A stretch of 64,000 nt of DNA from CAVRQM01 sp963732775 (GCA_963732775.1 CAVTAR010000001.1:1488001-1552000); one strand, 5' to 3'; positions 13,289 through 22,882 are shown, counted from the stretch's first letter. The notes: generated from the sequence alone by a model not told the origin. Made by a program: numbers and translations.

Positions 13289-15012
13289 CCGAGCACCTCG
13301 GCGACCCCGCCCTCGGCCGGCCTGCCGACGATGTGGTGCTGGTGCCAGAGGGCGTAGAACAGCAGGCTCCACGCCGGCTGGCTGTCTCGCTCGGCACGCG
13401 AGAACATGTGCAGCACGGCCGGCTCGGGCATGACCGCGGCGACACCCGGCTGGCGTGCGACGAGCCGGGCCAACGTCGTCCCGCGCGCGGAGATCCAGGC
13501 GCCGACGGGGGGCTTGAACCCCTGCTTGCGCGCGAACGCGCCCGCCTCGGGGAGCGCGCCGGCCAGCCATTCGCGCAGCAGCCGCTTGCCTAAGCGTAGC
13601 GTCGCCTTCTGCCGGTCCGGCAGCGGGAACGCGAACGCCGCCACGCGGGGATCGAGGAACGGCGTGCGCCCCTCCACGCCGTGCGCCATCAGCATCCGGT
13701 CGAGCTTGCCGAGCAGGTCGTTCGGCAGCCATTCCGCGATGTCCACCGCCTGCGCCGCCTGCACCGGCGAGCGATCCTTCGCGATCGCGTGTTCGGCGGC
13801 GGCAATGCCGTCACGCCAGCCGGGCAGGTCCATCGCGAACACGCCCGAGGCGCGGGGCGGGCGGGCGAGCCAGCGCCAGGGCGCCCGGCGCTTGCGGTAC
13901 CGGGCGTAGCCGCCGAACAGTTCGTCCGCGCCTTCGCCGGACAGCGCGACCTTCAGCCCGGCGGTGCGGGCGGCGCGGCCGAGCAGCCAGGTGGGCAGGC
14001 AGGCGGCGTCGGCGGTCGGGTCGTCCATGGCGGCGGCGACGCGGGGCGCCACATCCCAGAAATCCGCCTCGGTCATCACCAGGCGCTCGCAGTCCGCCCC
14101 CACGACGCGGGCGAGGCGCACGGCCTCGGCGCTCTCGTCGGCGGCACCCGCGCCGTCCCAGCCGACCGTGATGGCCTGGATGCGCGTGCCGGTCGCGCGG
14201 TGCATCAGCGCCAGCAGCGTGGCGGAATCGATGCCGCCGGACAGGAACAGCCCATAGGGCACGTCGGCACGCAGGTGCGCCGCCACGCTGTCGAGCAGCA
14301 CCGCCTCCAGCGCCGCCGTCGTGCTCGGCCGCCCACGAGGCGGGCCGTCCGGCAGCGCCGCGCGGGCGTCGCGCGCGACGATCCGGCCGCGTTCGACGGC
14401 CAGCGTCTCGCCCGGCAGCACGCGGCAGATGCCGGGGAAGATGGTCTCGCGTCCGGTGGTGAACTTCAGTTGCAGCAGTTCCGCCCGCCGCACCGGATCG
14501 ACCGCGCGCTGGCCGAACCCGGCCGCCAGCAGTGCGGCCGGCTCCGACGCGAAGCCGAAGCCGGTGTGGTCCTCGGCGTAGTACAGCGGCTTGATGCCAA
14601 ACGGGTCGCGCGCCAGCACCAGCCGGCCGGCCGCCGGGTCGTGGATGGCAATGGCATACATGCCGCGCAGCCGGGCGGCGAAACCCATGCCGTCGCGTTC
14701 GTAGAGGAACACCGGCGGCTCGCAGTCGGAGTGCGTGCGCCATGGCGTTTCCGGCATCGCGCGGCGCAGTTCCAGGTCGTCGTAGATCTCGCCATTGGCG
14801 ATCAGCGCCGACCCGCCCGGCGCGAACAGCGGCTGGTCGCCGGTGACGAGGTCGACGATGGCGAGCCGCAGGTGCAGCAGCGCCGTGTCGCCGCGCGCCA
14901 GCACCGCCGACCCATCTGGCCCGCGGTGCGCGAGAGCCGCGCGCATCCGTTCGATCCGCGCCGGGTCGGGCGGCCGCCCGTCGAGCATCTGGATGCCTGC
15001 GATGCCGCACAT
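13285..15012 (-). CDS. asnB: asparagine synthetase (glutamine-hydrolysing), class B
   Basis: The enzyme uses glutamine-derived ammonia and ATP to amidate aspartate, or a cell-surface sugar or peptide in some paralogues. The 575-aa protein starts MCGIAG, exposing Cys2 as the glutaminase nucleophile. It has the class II glutaminase motifs 'AHRGPDG' and 'LIANGEIYDD', then the PP-loop synthetase motif 'LFLSGGIDSATLLAL' and 'ALSGEGADELFGGY'. Cys2 fixes the start at 15012. The divergent neighbours are glycosyltransferases, so an amidotransferase role in surface polysaccharide synthesis is possible, although plain asparagine synthesis fits the sequence equally well. Confidence 0.93.
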   Translation of the reverse strand: MCGIAGIQMLDGRPPDPARIERMRAALAHRGPDGSAVLARGDTALLHLRLAIVDLVTGDQPLFAPGGSALIANGEIYDDLELRRAMPETPWRTHSDCEPPVFLYERDGMGFAARLRGMYAIAIHDPAAGRLVLARDPFGIKPLYYAEDHTGFGFASEPAALLAAGFGQRAVDPVRRAELLQLKFTTGRETIFPGICRVLPGETLAVERGRIVARDARAALPDGPPRGRPSTTAALEAVLLDSVAAHLRADVPYGLFLSGGIDSATLLALMHRATGTRIQAITVGWDGAGAADESAEAVRLARVVGADCERLVMTEADFWDVAPRVAAAMDDPTADAACLPTWLLGRAARTAGLKVALSGEGADELFGGYARYRKRRAPWRWLARPPRASGVFAMDLPGWRDGIAAAEHAIAKDRSPVQAAQAVDIAEWLPNDLLGKLDRMLMAHGVEGRTPFLDPRVAAFAFPLPDRQKATLRLGKRLLREWLAGALPEAGAFARKQGFKPPVGAWISARGTTLARLVARQPGVAAVMPEPAVLHMFSRAERDSQPAWSLLFYALWHQHHIVGRPAEGGVAEVLG

Positions 15013-15051
15013 CGGGTGCCTCTGGCGCGGGGCGCGTGATAAGTCGCGCGC

Positions 15052-15963
15052 ATGCGCATCTTGTTCGTCACCTCCAATCGCATCGGTGATGCGGTGCTGT
15101 CGACCGGTCTGCTCGACTATCTGCTCCGCGCCCATCCGGACGCGCGCTTCACGGTCGCCTGCGGCCCGGCGGCAGCCGGCGTGTTCACGCGGATGCCGCG
15201 GCTCGAGCGCCTGATCACCATGGAGAAGCGTCGCCACGGCCGGCACTGGCTGCCGCTGTGGGCGGCCACCGTCGGCATCCGATGGGACCTCGTGGTGGAC
15301 ATCCGCTCCGCCGCGCTGGCGTGGCTGGTGCCGGCCCGGCGGCGCGCGGTGTTGCGCAAGCGGCCGGGCTGGTTCGGGCGGCACAAGGTCGAGCAGCTCG
15401 CTGCCCTGCTCCGGCTGCGTCCCGCGCCGATGCCGGTTGCCTGGACCGCGCCCGAGGACGACGCGCACGCCGCCCTGCTGCTGCCGCCAGGCGGCCCGAT
15501 CGTGGCGCTGGCGCCCACCGCGAACTGGGCAGGCAAGATCTGGCCCGCGGAGCGGTTCGTGGCCCTGTTCGAGGCGCTGGCGGCCGGACCGCTGCCCGGC
15601 GCCCGTGCGGCGGTGTTGGCCGGGCCCGGCGGAGAGGAGCGGCGGCTCGCCGCCCCGGTGCTGGCAGCGCTGCCGCACGCGACCGATCTGGCAGGCCGGC
15701 TCGACCTGCCGCAGGTCGCGGCCTGCCTGCGCCGTGCGGCCCTGTTCGTCGGCAACGATTCGGGGTTGATGCACCTGGCCGCCGCTGCCGGCGCGCCGAC
15801 CCTCGGGCTGTTCGGCCCGACGAAGGCAAACATTCCCCAGTTCTCGCCGGCCGGACAGCGCACGGCGATGGCGGTCTCGCCGACGCTCGCGATGGACGGC
15901 CTCTCCGTCGCGGTTGCGCTGGAGGCGGCGCTGTCGCTGCTGGCGGTCAATCAAGCCGCGTGA
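15052..15963 (+). CDS. glycosyltransferase family 9 (heptosyltransferase-like)
   Basis: GT9 enzymes transfer heptose or other sugars to the lipopolysaccharide core at the inner face of the cytoplasmic membrane. The 303-aa protein starts 'MRILFVTSNRIGDAVLSTG', with the family's N-terminal GD motif. It has 'ALAPTANWAGKIWPAERF' in the middle, and 'FVGNDSGLMHLAAAAGAPTL' plus 'LFGPT' near the C-terminus, which bind the nucleotide sugar. It is slightly shorter than typical heptosyltransferases (about 340 aa). It abuts the next glycosyltransferase (start 15963, overlap of one base), so the two likely act on one surface glycan. Confidence 0.9.
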   Translation: MRILFVTSNRIGDAVLSTGLLDYLLRAHPDARFTVACGPAAAGVFTRMPRLERLITMEKRRHGRHWLPLWAATVGIRWDLVVDIRSAALAWLVPARRRAVLRKRPGWFGRHKVEQLAALLRLRPAPMPVAWTAPEDDAHAALLLPPGGPIVALAPTANWAGKIWPAERFVALFEALAAGPLPGARAAVLAGPGGEERRLAAPVLAALPHATDLAGRLDLPQVAACLRRAALFVGNDSGLMHLAAAAGAPTLGLFGPTKANIPQFSPAGQRTAMAVSPTLAMDGLSVAVALEAALSLLAVNQAA

Positions 15964-17046
15964 TGAGGGTCGCGCACGTCATGGCCGGCGCCGTGCACGG
16001 CGGCGCGGAGCTGTTCTTCGAGCGCTTGTGCATCGCGCTGCACGAGGCGGGCGACGCTGTGCTGCCGGTCATCCGCCGCGACCCGTCGCGCGCCGCCCGT
16101 CTCCGCGACGCGGGCCTCGACGCGATCGAGCTGCGGTTCGGTGGAACGCTCGATTGGCGTACGACGCCTGCGCTCCGCCAAGCGCTGCTGGATTTCGCGC
16201 CCGAGGTGGTGGTGAGCTGGATGAGTTCGCGCCAGTGCCCACCTGCCGCGCGGGCCGTGGGTGAACGTGGGCCGGCTCGGCGGCTATTACGCCCTGCGGC
16301 ACTATCGCGCCTGCGACCATCTGGTCGGCAACACATGCGGCATTGTCGGCTGGTTGCGCGCGCAGGGCTGGGACGAGGCGCACACCCACTATCTGCCGAA
16401 TTTCTCCCGCGATCTCGCCGGCGCAAGGCCGGCTGCAGACGTGGAGCCAGGGTCTCCGGTCCTGCTGGCGCTGGGACGGCTGCACACCGACAAGGGTTTC
16501 GATACGCTGATCCGGGCCATGGCGCAGGTCGACGGGGCGCGCCTGCTCATCGCCGGGGTCGGGCCGGAGCAGCGAACGCTGGAGCGCCTGGCCGAGCGGC
16601 TTGGCGTGGCTGCGCGGGTGCGTTTCCTGGGCTGGCGCCATGACGTCGCGGAGTTGCTCGCGGCCTGCGACGTGTTCGTCTGCTCGTCGCGCGTGGAGCC
16701 GCTGGGCAACATGGTCATCGAAGCGTGGTCGGGCGGCCGCCCCGTGGTCGCGGCCGCGGCGGCTGGCCCGCGCGAACTGATCCGGCCCGGCGAGGACGGC
16801 TTGCTCGTCCCCATCGACGATCCGGCGGCGCTGGCCGCGGCCATCAACGCCACCTTGCGAGAGCCGGTCTTGACCATGGGCCGTGCGCGGCACGGGCGCG
16901 GGAGGTTCGAGACCGAATTCTCCGCGGCCATCGTGGTCGAGCGCTGGCGAGCGTTCCTGGCCGGCTTGCGGCGCCCGGTAACGTCTCCGTCGATGCCGAC
17001 GACGCGCTCGGTCAGCGGTACGCCCGCTCCATCCCGCCCGAGGTGA
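15963..17046 (+). pseudogene. glycosyltransferase family 4, interrupted by one frame lesion
   Basis: The N-terminal part 'MRVAHVMAGAVHGGAELFFE' is a classic GT4 acceptor-domain start. It reads to 'VVVSWMSS' near 16229. The remainder continues in another frame as 'ASAHLPRGPWVNVGRLGGYY', followed by the GT-B donor domain with 'LALGRLHTDKGFDTLIRAM' and 'SSRVEPLGNMVIEAW'. One surplus base near 16230 explains the shift. All motifs are otherwise intact, so this could be a recent mutation or a consensus error. It is preceded by a GT9 gene and probably acts in the same glycan pathway. Its tail overlaps the convergent gene at 17012. Confidence 0.85.
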
Positions 17047-17332
17047 CGGACAGCAGCACGCCACCATCCTCCAGCACGATGACGTCGCTGACCGAACCCA
17101 CGTCGCAGAGTTGCTGGAGCGCCGCAGCCTGCGCGTCCGCCGACAGCGCGAGGCCGGCACGGCGCAACGCCACGCCCAGCTCGGCCTGGTGGCGTTTGCT
17201 CGCTCGGGCCATCGTTGCCAGGGCCCGCAGGACGGCGCCCGGCACTCCCGGGTCGACGACCAGGCTTGCGGTCGACATCGACTGCGCGAGCGCGGCATTC
17301 AGGTGGGCGGCTACGGCGAGATCGTCTGGCAT
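17012..17332 (-). CDS. small LEDGG-motif protein, 106 aa
   Basis: A conserved-looking 106-residue protein of unknown function. The N-terminal half is helical ('ALAQSMSTASLVVDPGVPGA', 'LATMARASKRHQAELGVAL'). The C-terminal part has 'RRAGLALSADAQ', then 'VSDVIVLEDGGVLLSVTSGG'. The C-terminal half is homologous to the small protein at 375-656 inside the phage island, giving a core/island paralogue pair. It has no signal peptide or membrane segment. It converges on the glycosyltransferase gene with a 35-base overlap. The 109-base gap to 17442 holds nothing I can name. Confidence 0.7.
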   Translation of the reverse strand: MPDDLAVAAHLNAALAQSMSTASLVVDPGVPGAVLRALATMARASKRHQAELGVALRRAGLALSADAQAAALQQLCDVGSVSDVIVLEDGGVLLSVTSGGMERAYR

Positions 17333-17441
17333 CGGAACCTTCCCGTACGCAGGATGACTTCAATCCCCTCAAACCTACCTTTGTATGCCACTCGCGAAAA
17401 CGTTTGTCCACGATTTCGTGAGCGTTGCCGATTTACACTGG

Positions 17442-17924
17442 CTAGGGCATCGGCGCAACAGCATCCGGCTCGCGCAATCCGGCGGCAATCAGCTGCAGGG
17501 CGTGCTGTCGGTCGCCCTGGGCCACGGCGCCCCGGGCCTCCGCGATGATCTGGATCAGGGGCGAGCGGGCGGGCTGAGCTGCCAGCGAGGGCCGGACGCT
17601 ACGATCGAGCACGCGACTTTCGGCGCGCTCCAGTGCCTCCTGCGCCTCGCCCGACCGCCCGGCCGCGATCGCACGGCGTGCCGCCTGCAGATAGGCCGCG
17701 GGTGGCGCGCCCTCTGGGATCACCGGTGCCGGCAGCCGGGGCGCGATACTGGAGCGCGTGTTGTCCGGGGTGGTATTGCTCGCATTGTCGGAGAGCGGCA
17801 GTGACTGGCCGGTTCCGATGTCGTTGCCGGGTCGCGCGAACGGCTGCTGCGCTGCGACCAGCCCGGAAGACCCTGCCCACAGCAGCAGCGCCACGACAAC
17901 AATTTGCGGATCGGTTCGGTTCAC
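17442..17924 (-). CDS. secreted alanine-rich protein of unknown function
   Basis: The product is 160 aa with an N-terminal signal peptide: the basic start 'VNRTDPQ' is followed by the hydrophobic stretch 'IVVVALLLWAGSSGLVAA'. The GTG at 17924 is chosen because GAGGTGA lies 5 bases upstream; further upstream codons give an implausible N-terminus. The mature part is low-complexity at first, then has 'AAYLQAARRAIAAGRSGEAQ' and 'QALERAESRVLDRS'-like helical repeats, reminiscent of a TPR-like hairpin. I believe similar proteins occur in related alphaproteobacteria. A periplasmic role is likely. The precise function is unknown. Confidence 0.7.
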   Translation of the reverse strand: MNRTDPQIVVVALLLWAGSSGLVAAQQPFARPGNDIGTGQSLPLSDNASNTTPDNTRSSIAPRLPAPVIPEGAPPAAYLQAARRAIAAGRSGEAQEALERAESRVLDRSVRPSLAAQPARSPLIQIIAEARGAVAQGDRQHALQLIAAGLREPDAVAPMP

Positions 17925-17997
17925 GCCTGTCACCTCACAACGAGTGCCAGCCATTATGAGTTGGTTCGGCAAGCCGCCTTGACAAGCCGCCGCCGGC

Positions 17998-18387
17998 TCA
18001 CGCTCCGGGGAGGCGGTCGGCTCGAAGCGCGTCGACGATGCGGCGCACCTGCCCGGCGGCGTCGACCAGCAGCACGTCGAAGCGCAGTTCCGACGCCGCC
18101 CAGTCCGGATGGGCGGCGAGCAGGATCTCGGCCGCCAGCAGCAGCCGGCGCGATTGCCGCGGGCTCAGCGCGTGGGCCGCTTCCAACAGTGTCGGGCGCG
18201 CCTTGACCTCGACGAAGGCGATCAGGCCGCCATGCCGCACGACCATGTCGACCTCGCCGGCCGCGGTCCGCAGGCGCTCGCCCAGCACCTCCCACCCCTG
18301 CGCCTCCAGCGCCCGTCGCGCCGCCGCCTCGGCGGCGAGCCCCCGGCGGTGAGAGCGCGCGCCGCTCTCGCGCCGCGTTGCGGTCAC
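17998..18387 (-). CDS. YraN family endonuclease-like protein (UPF0102)
   Basis: YraN proteins have a restriction-endonuclease-like fold and are thought to act in DNA processing or repair. The 129-aa product shows 'HRRGLAAEAAARRALEAQGW' at the N-terminus and the catalytic-type E-x-D and E-V-K pair in 'GEVDMVV' and 'AFVEVKAR'. The start at 18387 overlaps the stop of the upstream ABC transporter ATPase (ATGA at 18384-18387). It is thus the last gene of the transporter operon, although functional coupling to peptide transport is not obvious. Confidence 0.9.
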   Translation of the reverse strand: MTATRRESGARSHRRGLAAEAAARRALEAQGWEVLGERLRTAAGEVDMVVRHGGLIAFVEVKARPTLLEAAHALSPRQSRRLLLAAEILLAAHPDWAASELRFDVLLVDAAGQVRRIVDALRADRLPGA

Positions 18388-19876
18388 GCCGGGCGGTCCC
18401 TGCCGGCGGCGACCAGGCGGCCCCCCTGCAGCACGGCCACGCGATCGGCGACCATGGCTGCGGCCTCGCGGTCGTGGGTCACGAACAGCATGGCAAAGCC
18501 GAGTTCACGTTGCAGCCCGCGCAGCAGACCAAGCAGGCTGGCCCGCGCGACGATGTCGAGCGCGCTGGTCGGCTCGTCGGCGACCAGCACGGCGGGCCGG
18601 TTGGCCAGGGCCCGTGCCATCGCCACCCGTTGCAGCTCTCCGCCGCTCAGCCCTTCGGGACGACGCGCCGCAAATCCCGGGGCAGACCGACCAGCCACAG
18701 CAATTCCTCGACCCGCCGTCGCAGCGCCACGGCGCCACGCGGCTCGCCGGCCAGCGCCAGCGGCTCGGCGACGCTGCGCCCCACGCTCCAGCTAGGGTCG
18801 AGCGACTCGCGCCCCTCCTGAAAAATCATCGCCGCCGGGCGGCTGCTCGCGGCGGGCGCACGCCAGACGGCGCCGCCGTGCGGCCGCAACAGCCCGGCGG
18901 CGATCCGCGCCAGGGTCGACTTGCCGCTCCCGCTCTCGCCCAGCAGCGCCAGCGTCTCGCCCTCGCCAAGGAAGAACGACACGTCATCGAGTGCCAGCAC
19001 GGCGTGTGCTCCGGCTCCGTACCAGTGCCGGATGCGCTGCAGCCGCAACACCGGAGGTCCAGGCGCGATGCGGCCGGCGGGTTGCGGCGCCCCGCCCTGA
19101 ACCAGAGACCCGCCCTGATCCGGAGACCCGCCCTGATCCGGAGACCCGGCCCGAACCGTCGACCCGGCGGCGGGTTCGATGCGCCCCACCCGCAGGTGCA
19201 GTACGCGCTCGGCGGCACCCAGCACGGCCGCGTCGTGGGAAATCAGCAGCACGGCGCGGCCCTCATCCTGCGCCAACCCGCGGAGCAGTGCCGTCACTCG
19301 CGCCGCGTTGCCCGGATCGAGCGCCGAGGTGGGCTCATCGGCCAGCAGCAGCCAGGGTCGCACGCACATCGCGAGGGCCACCACCACCCGCTGCGCCTGC
19401 CCGCCGGACAGTTCGTGCGGGTACCGCAGCAGCAGCGCGTGCGGCAGGCCAACACGCTCCATCCACGCCGCCGCCTCGGATCGCGCTGCGCCGTCGCCGA
19501 TGCCGGCGACCAGGCGCAGCGTCTGGCGCAACTGGGCGCCGATGCGGCGCAGCGGGTCGAGCGACGACTGGGCGTCCTGCACCACCAGACTCATCCCGGC
19601 GCCGCGCAGCCGATGCCGCCGCGCGGCGTCCAGTCTGTCCAGCACTTCGCCACGGAAACGGATCGAACCAGCGAGCACCTCCAGCCCGGGTGGCAGCAGG
19701 CCCATGATGGCCGAGGCCAGGAGCGACTTGCCGGCGGCGCTTTCGCCCGACACGCCGACCACCTCGCCCGCATCGACCCGCAGCGACACGCCCTCCAGCA
19801 CCGGGACGCGCTCGCGCCGGCTCACCGCTCCCAGCGACAACGCGCGGATGTCGAGGACCGGCTGGCCGGCGCTCAC
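18384..19876 (-). CDS. double ATP-binding protein of a Dpp/Opp-type ABC transporter, with one frame lesion
   Basis: This encodes two fused ABC ATPases that energise import of peptides, nickel or similar solutes. The first half has Walker A 'GESAAGKS', signature 'LSGGQAQR' and 'LLLADEPTSALD'. A linker of GSPDQG-type repeats follows. The second half has Walker A 'GESGSGKS' and, after a frame change near 18660, 'LSGGELQRVAMARALANRPA' and 'VADEPTSALD'. The sequence around 'RVVPKG' needs one extra G to stay in frame. The start GTG at 19876 overlaps the upstream permease stop (GTGA). Without correction the second ATPase would lose its signature and Walker B, so the transporter would be crippled. 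Confidence 0.88.
19087..19158. repeat. tandem 18-bp repeat in the ABC ATPase linker
   Basis: Four consecutive 18-bp units, the last three most similar (19105-19122, 19123-19140, 19141-19158), based on GAGACCCGCCCTGATCCG. They encode a hexapeptide of the form G-S-P-D-Q-G on the minus strand, in the linker between the two ATPase halves. Length-variable linkers of this sort usually change copy number by slippage. Confidence 0.7.
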
Positions 19877-20781
19877 CGTGGCTCGCGCGTGACGCGGCCG
19901 AGCAGGCGCTCGGCACTGCCGCCGGCGGTCGCGACCAGCAGCACCATCGCCGCCCCCGGCACGCCCACGACCCACCAGGCGCCGGCCAGCATCACCTCCT
20001 GCCCGGCGCGGATCAGCGTGCCGAGCGAGGGCTGGTCCGGCGGCAGGCCGAGGCCGAGATAGGACAGCGTGCTCTCGTCCATCACGGCCAGTCCGACGTC
20101 GAGCGCGGCCAGCGACAGCATCGAGCCCATGACGTTGGCGGCCACGTGACGCACCAGCACTCCGGCGACCGAGGCGCCGGCAAGGCGGGCGGCGGCCACG
20201 TAGTCGCGCCGCCACTCCCGGCGCGTCGCGGCGCGCACCAGCCGGGCGAGCGGCGGCCAGCGGCCGAGCGCGATGGCGATCCCCAGCACCAGCACGGTGC
20301 GCCGCGCGTCCGCCCCCGTCATCGCGGCGCCCGCCGTCGCGGCCGTCCGGTCGCCGAGCCGGAACGCCGCGTCGGCCAGCAGCGCCACCAGCAGCGCCGG
20401 GAACGTCATCTGCACGTCCGCGATGCGCATGGCCACCGAGTCCAGCAGACCGCCGGCCTGCCCCGCAGCCAGCCCGACCAGCATGCCCACGACGACCGCT
20501 CCGACCACGCCGATCGCCGCCACGGCGAGGCTGAGCCGCAGCGCGGCCAGCACCGCGAGCACCATGTCCCGCCCCTGCGCGTCGGTCCCGAGCGGATGCC
20601 GCCAGACACCGCCGGCCAGCCAGGCCGGCGGGATCAGACTGTCCACGAGGAACGGCTGGTCTGGCGGGCGGGCGCCGGCCAGCACGACCGAGCCGAGGGC
20701 GATGCACGCGACCACCGCGAGGGCGGCCGGCACGAGCCAGCGCAGCCGCCAGGCGTCGGCGCGATGCAGGGGCCGCCTCAT
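19873..20781 (-). CDS. DppC/OppC-type ABC transporter permease
   Basis: Inner-membrane permease of a peptide/nickel-type ABC importer, 302 aa. It has an N-terminal membrane helix ('WLVPAALAVVACIALGSVVL'), then 'HPLGTDAQGRDMVLAVLAAL', the hallmark of the DppC family, and about five further membrane segments. The EAA-type loop lies around 'DYVAAARLAGAS'. It overlaps the upstream permease by four bases and the downstream ATPase by four bases, as expected for a tightly coupled operon. No substrate-binding protein gene is linked, so the substrate is not indicated. Confidence 0.93.
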   Translation of the reverse strand: MRRPLHRADAWRLRWLVPAALAVVACIALGSVVLAGARPPDQPFLVDSLIPPAWLAGGVWRHPLGTDAQGRDMVLAVLAALRLSLAVAAIGVVGAVVVGMLVGLAAGQAGGLLDSVAMRIADVQMTFPALLVALLADAAFRLGDRTAATAGAAMTGADARRTVLVLGIAIALGRWPPLARLVRAATRREWRRDYVAAARLAGASVAGVLVRHVAANVMGSMLSLAALDVGLAVMDESTLSYLGLGLPPDQPSLGTLIRAGQEVMLAGAWWVVGVPGAAMVLLVATAGGSAERLLGRVTREPR

Positions 20782-21758
20782 CGCCCGTCGCGGCCATGCT
20801 CCGGCGCGCGCAAGCGCGGGTCGAATGTCATCGCCAGCAGGTCGGCGAGCAGGCTGGACGCGGCGAACAGCAGGCCGGCGAGCATGACGCAGGCGGCCAC
20901 CACCGGGACGTCGGCCGACTGAATCGACTGGATCAGCAGCGCGCCCAGGCCCGGCCAGCGGAACACGCTCTCGGTGACGATGCCAAACGCCAGCAACCCG
21001 CCCAGCTGCGGCGCGAGGAGCGTTGCCAGCGGCACCCGCACCAGACGCAGCGCCTGCCCCAGCACGGCGGCGCGCGGCAGCCCGCGGGCCAGCGCGAAGC
21101 GGATCGGACGGCTCGCCATCGCCTGGCGCATCTCCACGCGCGTGACCCGGAGCAGGACCGCCGCCTGGAACAGCCCCAGTGTCAGCGCCGGCAAGACCAG
21201 CGCGCGGCGGCCGCTAGCTGTCAGCAGGCCGGTAGTCCAGCCGCCAAACGCGACCACTTGTCCGCGGCCGAACGACGGCAGCAACCCGGCGCCGACGGCG
21301 AACGCCTGGATCAGCAACAGCCCGAGCAGGAACGGCGGGATCGCCGATGCCAGGAGCGCGGCAGCCTCGGCCACCCGCGACCACGCGGCGCGCGGCCGCA
21401 GCGCCAGCAGCAATCCGAGCGGCAGACCGAGCCCGACGGCCACCATCGCCGCGCAGGCGGTCAGTTCCGCCGAGGCCGGCAGCCGGCTCGCGAGCAGAGC
21501 GCTGACCGGGCGGGCGCCGCGCCAGCTCGTGCCGAAGTCACCGCGCAGCGCGGCCGCGACGAACGCGCCGTAACGCTCGGGCCAGGGTCGGTCGAGCCCG
21601 AGGCCTTGCGCGGTCGCCGCGTGCAGCTCGGCGCTCGCATCCGGGCCGAGCAGGGCGCCCACCGGATCGCCGAGTGCCGCACTCATCGCGAACGCGAGCA
21701 GGCTCACGACCAGCAGGGTGGGCACCAGTTGCACGACGCGCCACGACAGCGCGCGCAT
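20778..21758 (-). CDS. DppB/OppB-type ABC transporter permease
   Basis: The first permease of the importer, 326 aa, with the family-typical N-terminal segment 'RVVQLVPTLLVVSLLAFAMS', a periplasmic domain that includes 'GLDRPWPERYGAFVAAALRG' and 'GTSWRGARPV', and five to six membrane segments. The EAA loop lies near 'RGLPRAAVLGQAL'. The start at 21758 overlaps the stop of the AI-2E-family gene by one base (TGATG). All four genes from 22882 down to 18384 therefore overlap and are probably one mRNA. Confidence 0.93.
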   Translation of the reverse strand: MRALSWRVVQLVPTLLVVSLLAFAMSAALGDPVGALLGPDASAELHAATAQGLGLDRPWPERYGAFVAAALRGDFGTSWRGARPVSALLASRLPASAELTACAAMVAVGLGLPLGLLLALRPRAAWSRVAEAAALLASAIPPFLLGLLLIQAFAVGAGLLPSFGRGQVVAFGGWTTGLLTASGRRALVLPALTLGLFQAAVLLRVTRVEMRQAMASRPIRFALARGLPRAAVLGQALRLVRVPLATLLAPQLGGLLAFGIVTESVFRWPGLGALLIQSIQSADVPVVAACVMLAGLLFAASSLLADLLAMTFDPRLRAPEHGRDGR

Positions 21759-22882
21759 CACTCGGCCGGCTCGCGCGCGCGAACGGGCGGGACCGATGCC
21801 ACGGGATCGGCCGGCGCGATCGGCACGGGTGTTGCCCCGACCTGTGCGAACTCCTGCACCAGGGTGTAGCCGAGGCTGAGCAGCACTGGCCCGACGAAGA
21901 TGCCCAGCAGCCCGAACGCCAGCGCTCCGCCGAGCACTCCCAGCATGGTCAGCAGGAACGGCAGCCGCGCGCCACGCGCGATGAAGTAGGGGCGGATCAC
22001 GTTGTCCGAGCCGCTGACGAACAGCAGCCCGTAGGCGAACAGCAGGCAGCCGCGCCAGGTGTGCCCGTCGGACAGCAGCCACAGCGCCGCCGGGATCCAC
22101 ACCACGGGGGCGCCGATCGGCAGCACCGACAGGCTGCCCGCCAGCACCCCCAGCAGCAGCGGCCGCGGCACGCCGGCCGCCCACAGCCCGAACGTGGTCA
22201 GGATGCCCTGCACGACGGCGGTGCCAAGCAGGCCATAGACCACGCCGCGCATCGTCGCCCCCGTCACCGCGATCAGCCGTGCTGCCTGCGCGGGCCCGGC
22301 GATGCGCTCCAGCAAGGCCCGCAGCACGGCGGCCACGCGCTCGCCGGAGGCGTAGAAGAAGAACGCGATGACCAGCGCCAGCAGGAACTCCAGCACCCCG
22401 TTGGCGAGCCCGAGCAGCAGCGAGAACCCGGCCTCAGCGGCGAGCCCGATATAGGGCTTGAAGAACGCGCCCATCGCCGAGATGTCGGCGGCCCAGCCGT
22501 TCCACACCGCGCTGACCGCGGGGCCGACTATCGGCAGCTCCCACATCCAGGCCGGCGCCACCGGCAGCCCGCCCTGCAGCAGCGCCTGCAGGCTCGCGTG
22601 CAGCCGCTGCGCGTCGTCCGCCCCGCTCGGCAAGGCGAGCGCCAGCGGCAGCACCACCAGCAGGATGCCGGTCGCCACGATCAGGGCGGCCGTGCCGCCG
22701 CGCCCGAGCCCGAGGCGCGATTGCAGCCGCACGTAGAGCGGCCAGGTGCTAAACACCAGGATCGCCGCCCACAGGATCGCCGAGACGAATGGCCGCACCA
22801 CCAGGAAGCAGCCGCCCGCGACGCCTGTCAGCAGCAGCAGCATCAGCAGCCGCTCGGCGGACAGCGACCTCGAGGGCTCCAT
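21758..22882 (-). CDS. AI-2E family transporter-like membrane protein
   Basis: A 374-aa polytopic membrane protein of the AI-2E/PerM family, whose members export small molecules or act as Na+/H+ antiporter-like permeases. It has two N-terminal helices ('LMLLLLTGVAGGCFLVV', 'SAILWAAILVF'), a soluble central region, and a cluster of C-terminal helices including 'YGLLGTAVVQGILTTFGLWA' and 'GVLGGALAFGLLGIFVGPVLL', which is the family signature region. The start ATG at 22882 is preceded by 96 bases to the divergent hyi gene. Family name aside, nothing here shows a quorum-sensing function. Confidence 0.92.
   Translation of the reverse strand: MEPSRSLSAERLLMLLLLTGVAGGCFLVVRPFVSAILWAAILVFSTWPLYVRLQSRLGLGRGGTAALIVATGILLVVLPLALALPSGADDAQRLHASLQALLQGGLPVAPAWMWELPIVGPAVSAVWNGWAADISAMGAFFKPYIGLAAEAGFSLLLGLANGVLEFLLALVIAFFFYASGERVAAVLRALLERIAGPAQAARLIAVTGATMRGVVYGLLGTAVVQGILTTFGLWAAGVPRPLLLGVLAGSLSVLPIGAPVVWIPAALWLLSDGHTWRGCLLFAYGLLFVSGSDNVIRPYFIARGARLPFLLTMLGVLGGALAFGLLGIFVGPVLLSLGYTLVQEFAQVGATPVPIAPADPVASVPPVRAREPAE

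Noticed and set aside
13285..15954. An 889-residue reading of asnB reaching far upstream
   Set aside because: Class B asparagine synthetases need Cys2 exposed. The MCGIAG start at 15012 is decisive, and the upstream part is antisense to the GT9 gene.
21758..22882. Quorum-sensing AI-2 exporter
   Set aside because: The AI-2E family name covers many unrelated exporters. No luxS or lsr gene is nearby, so only the family name is kept.
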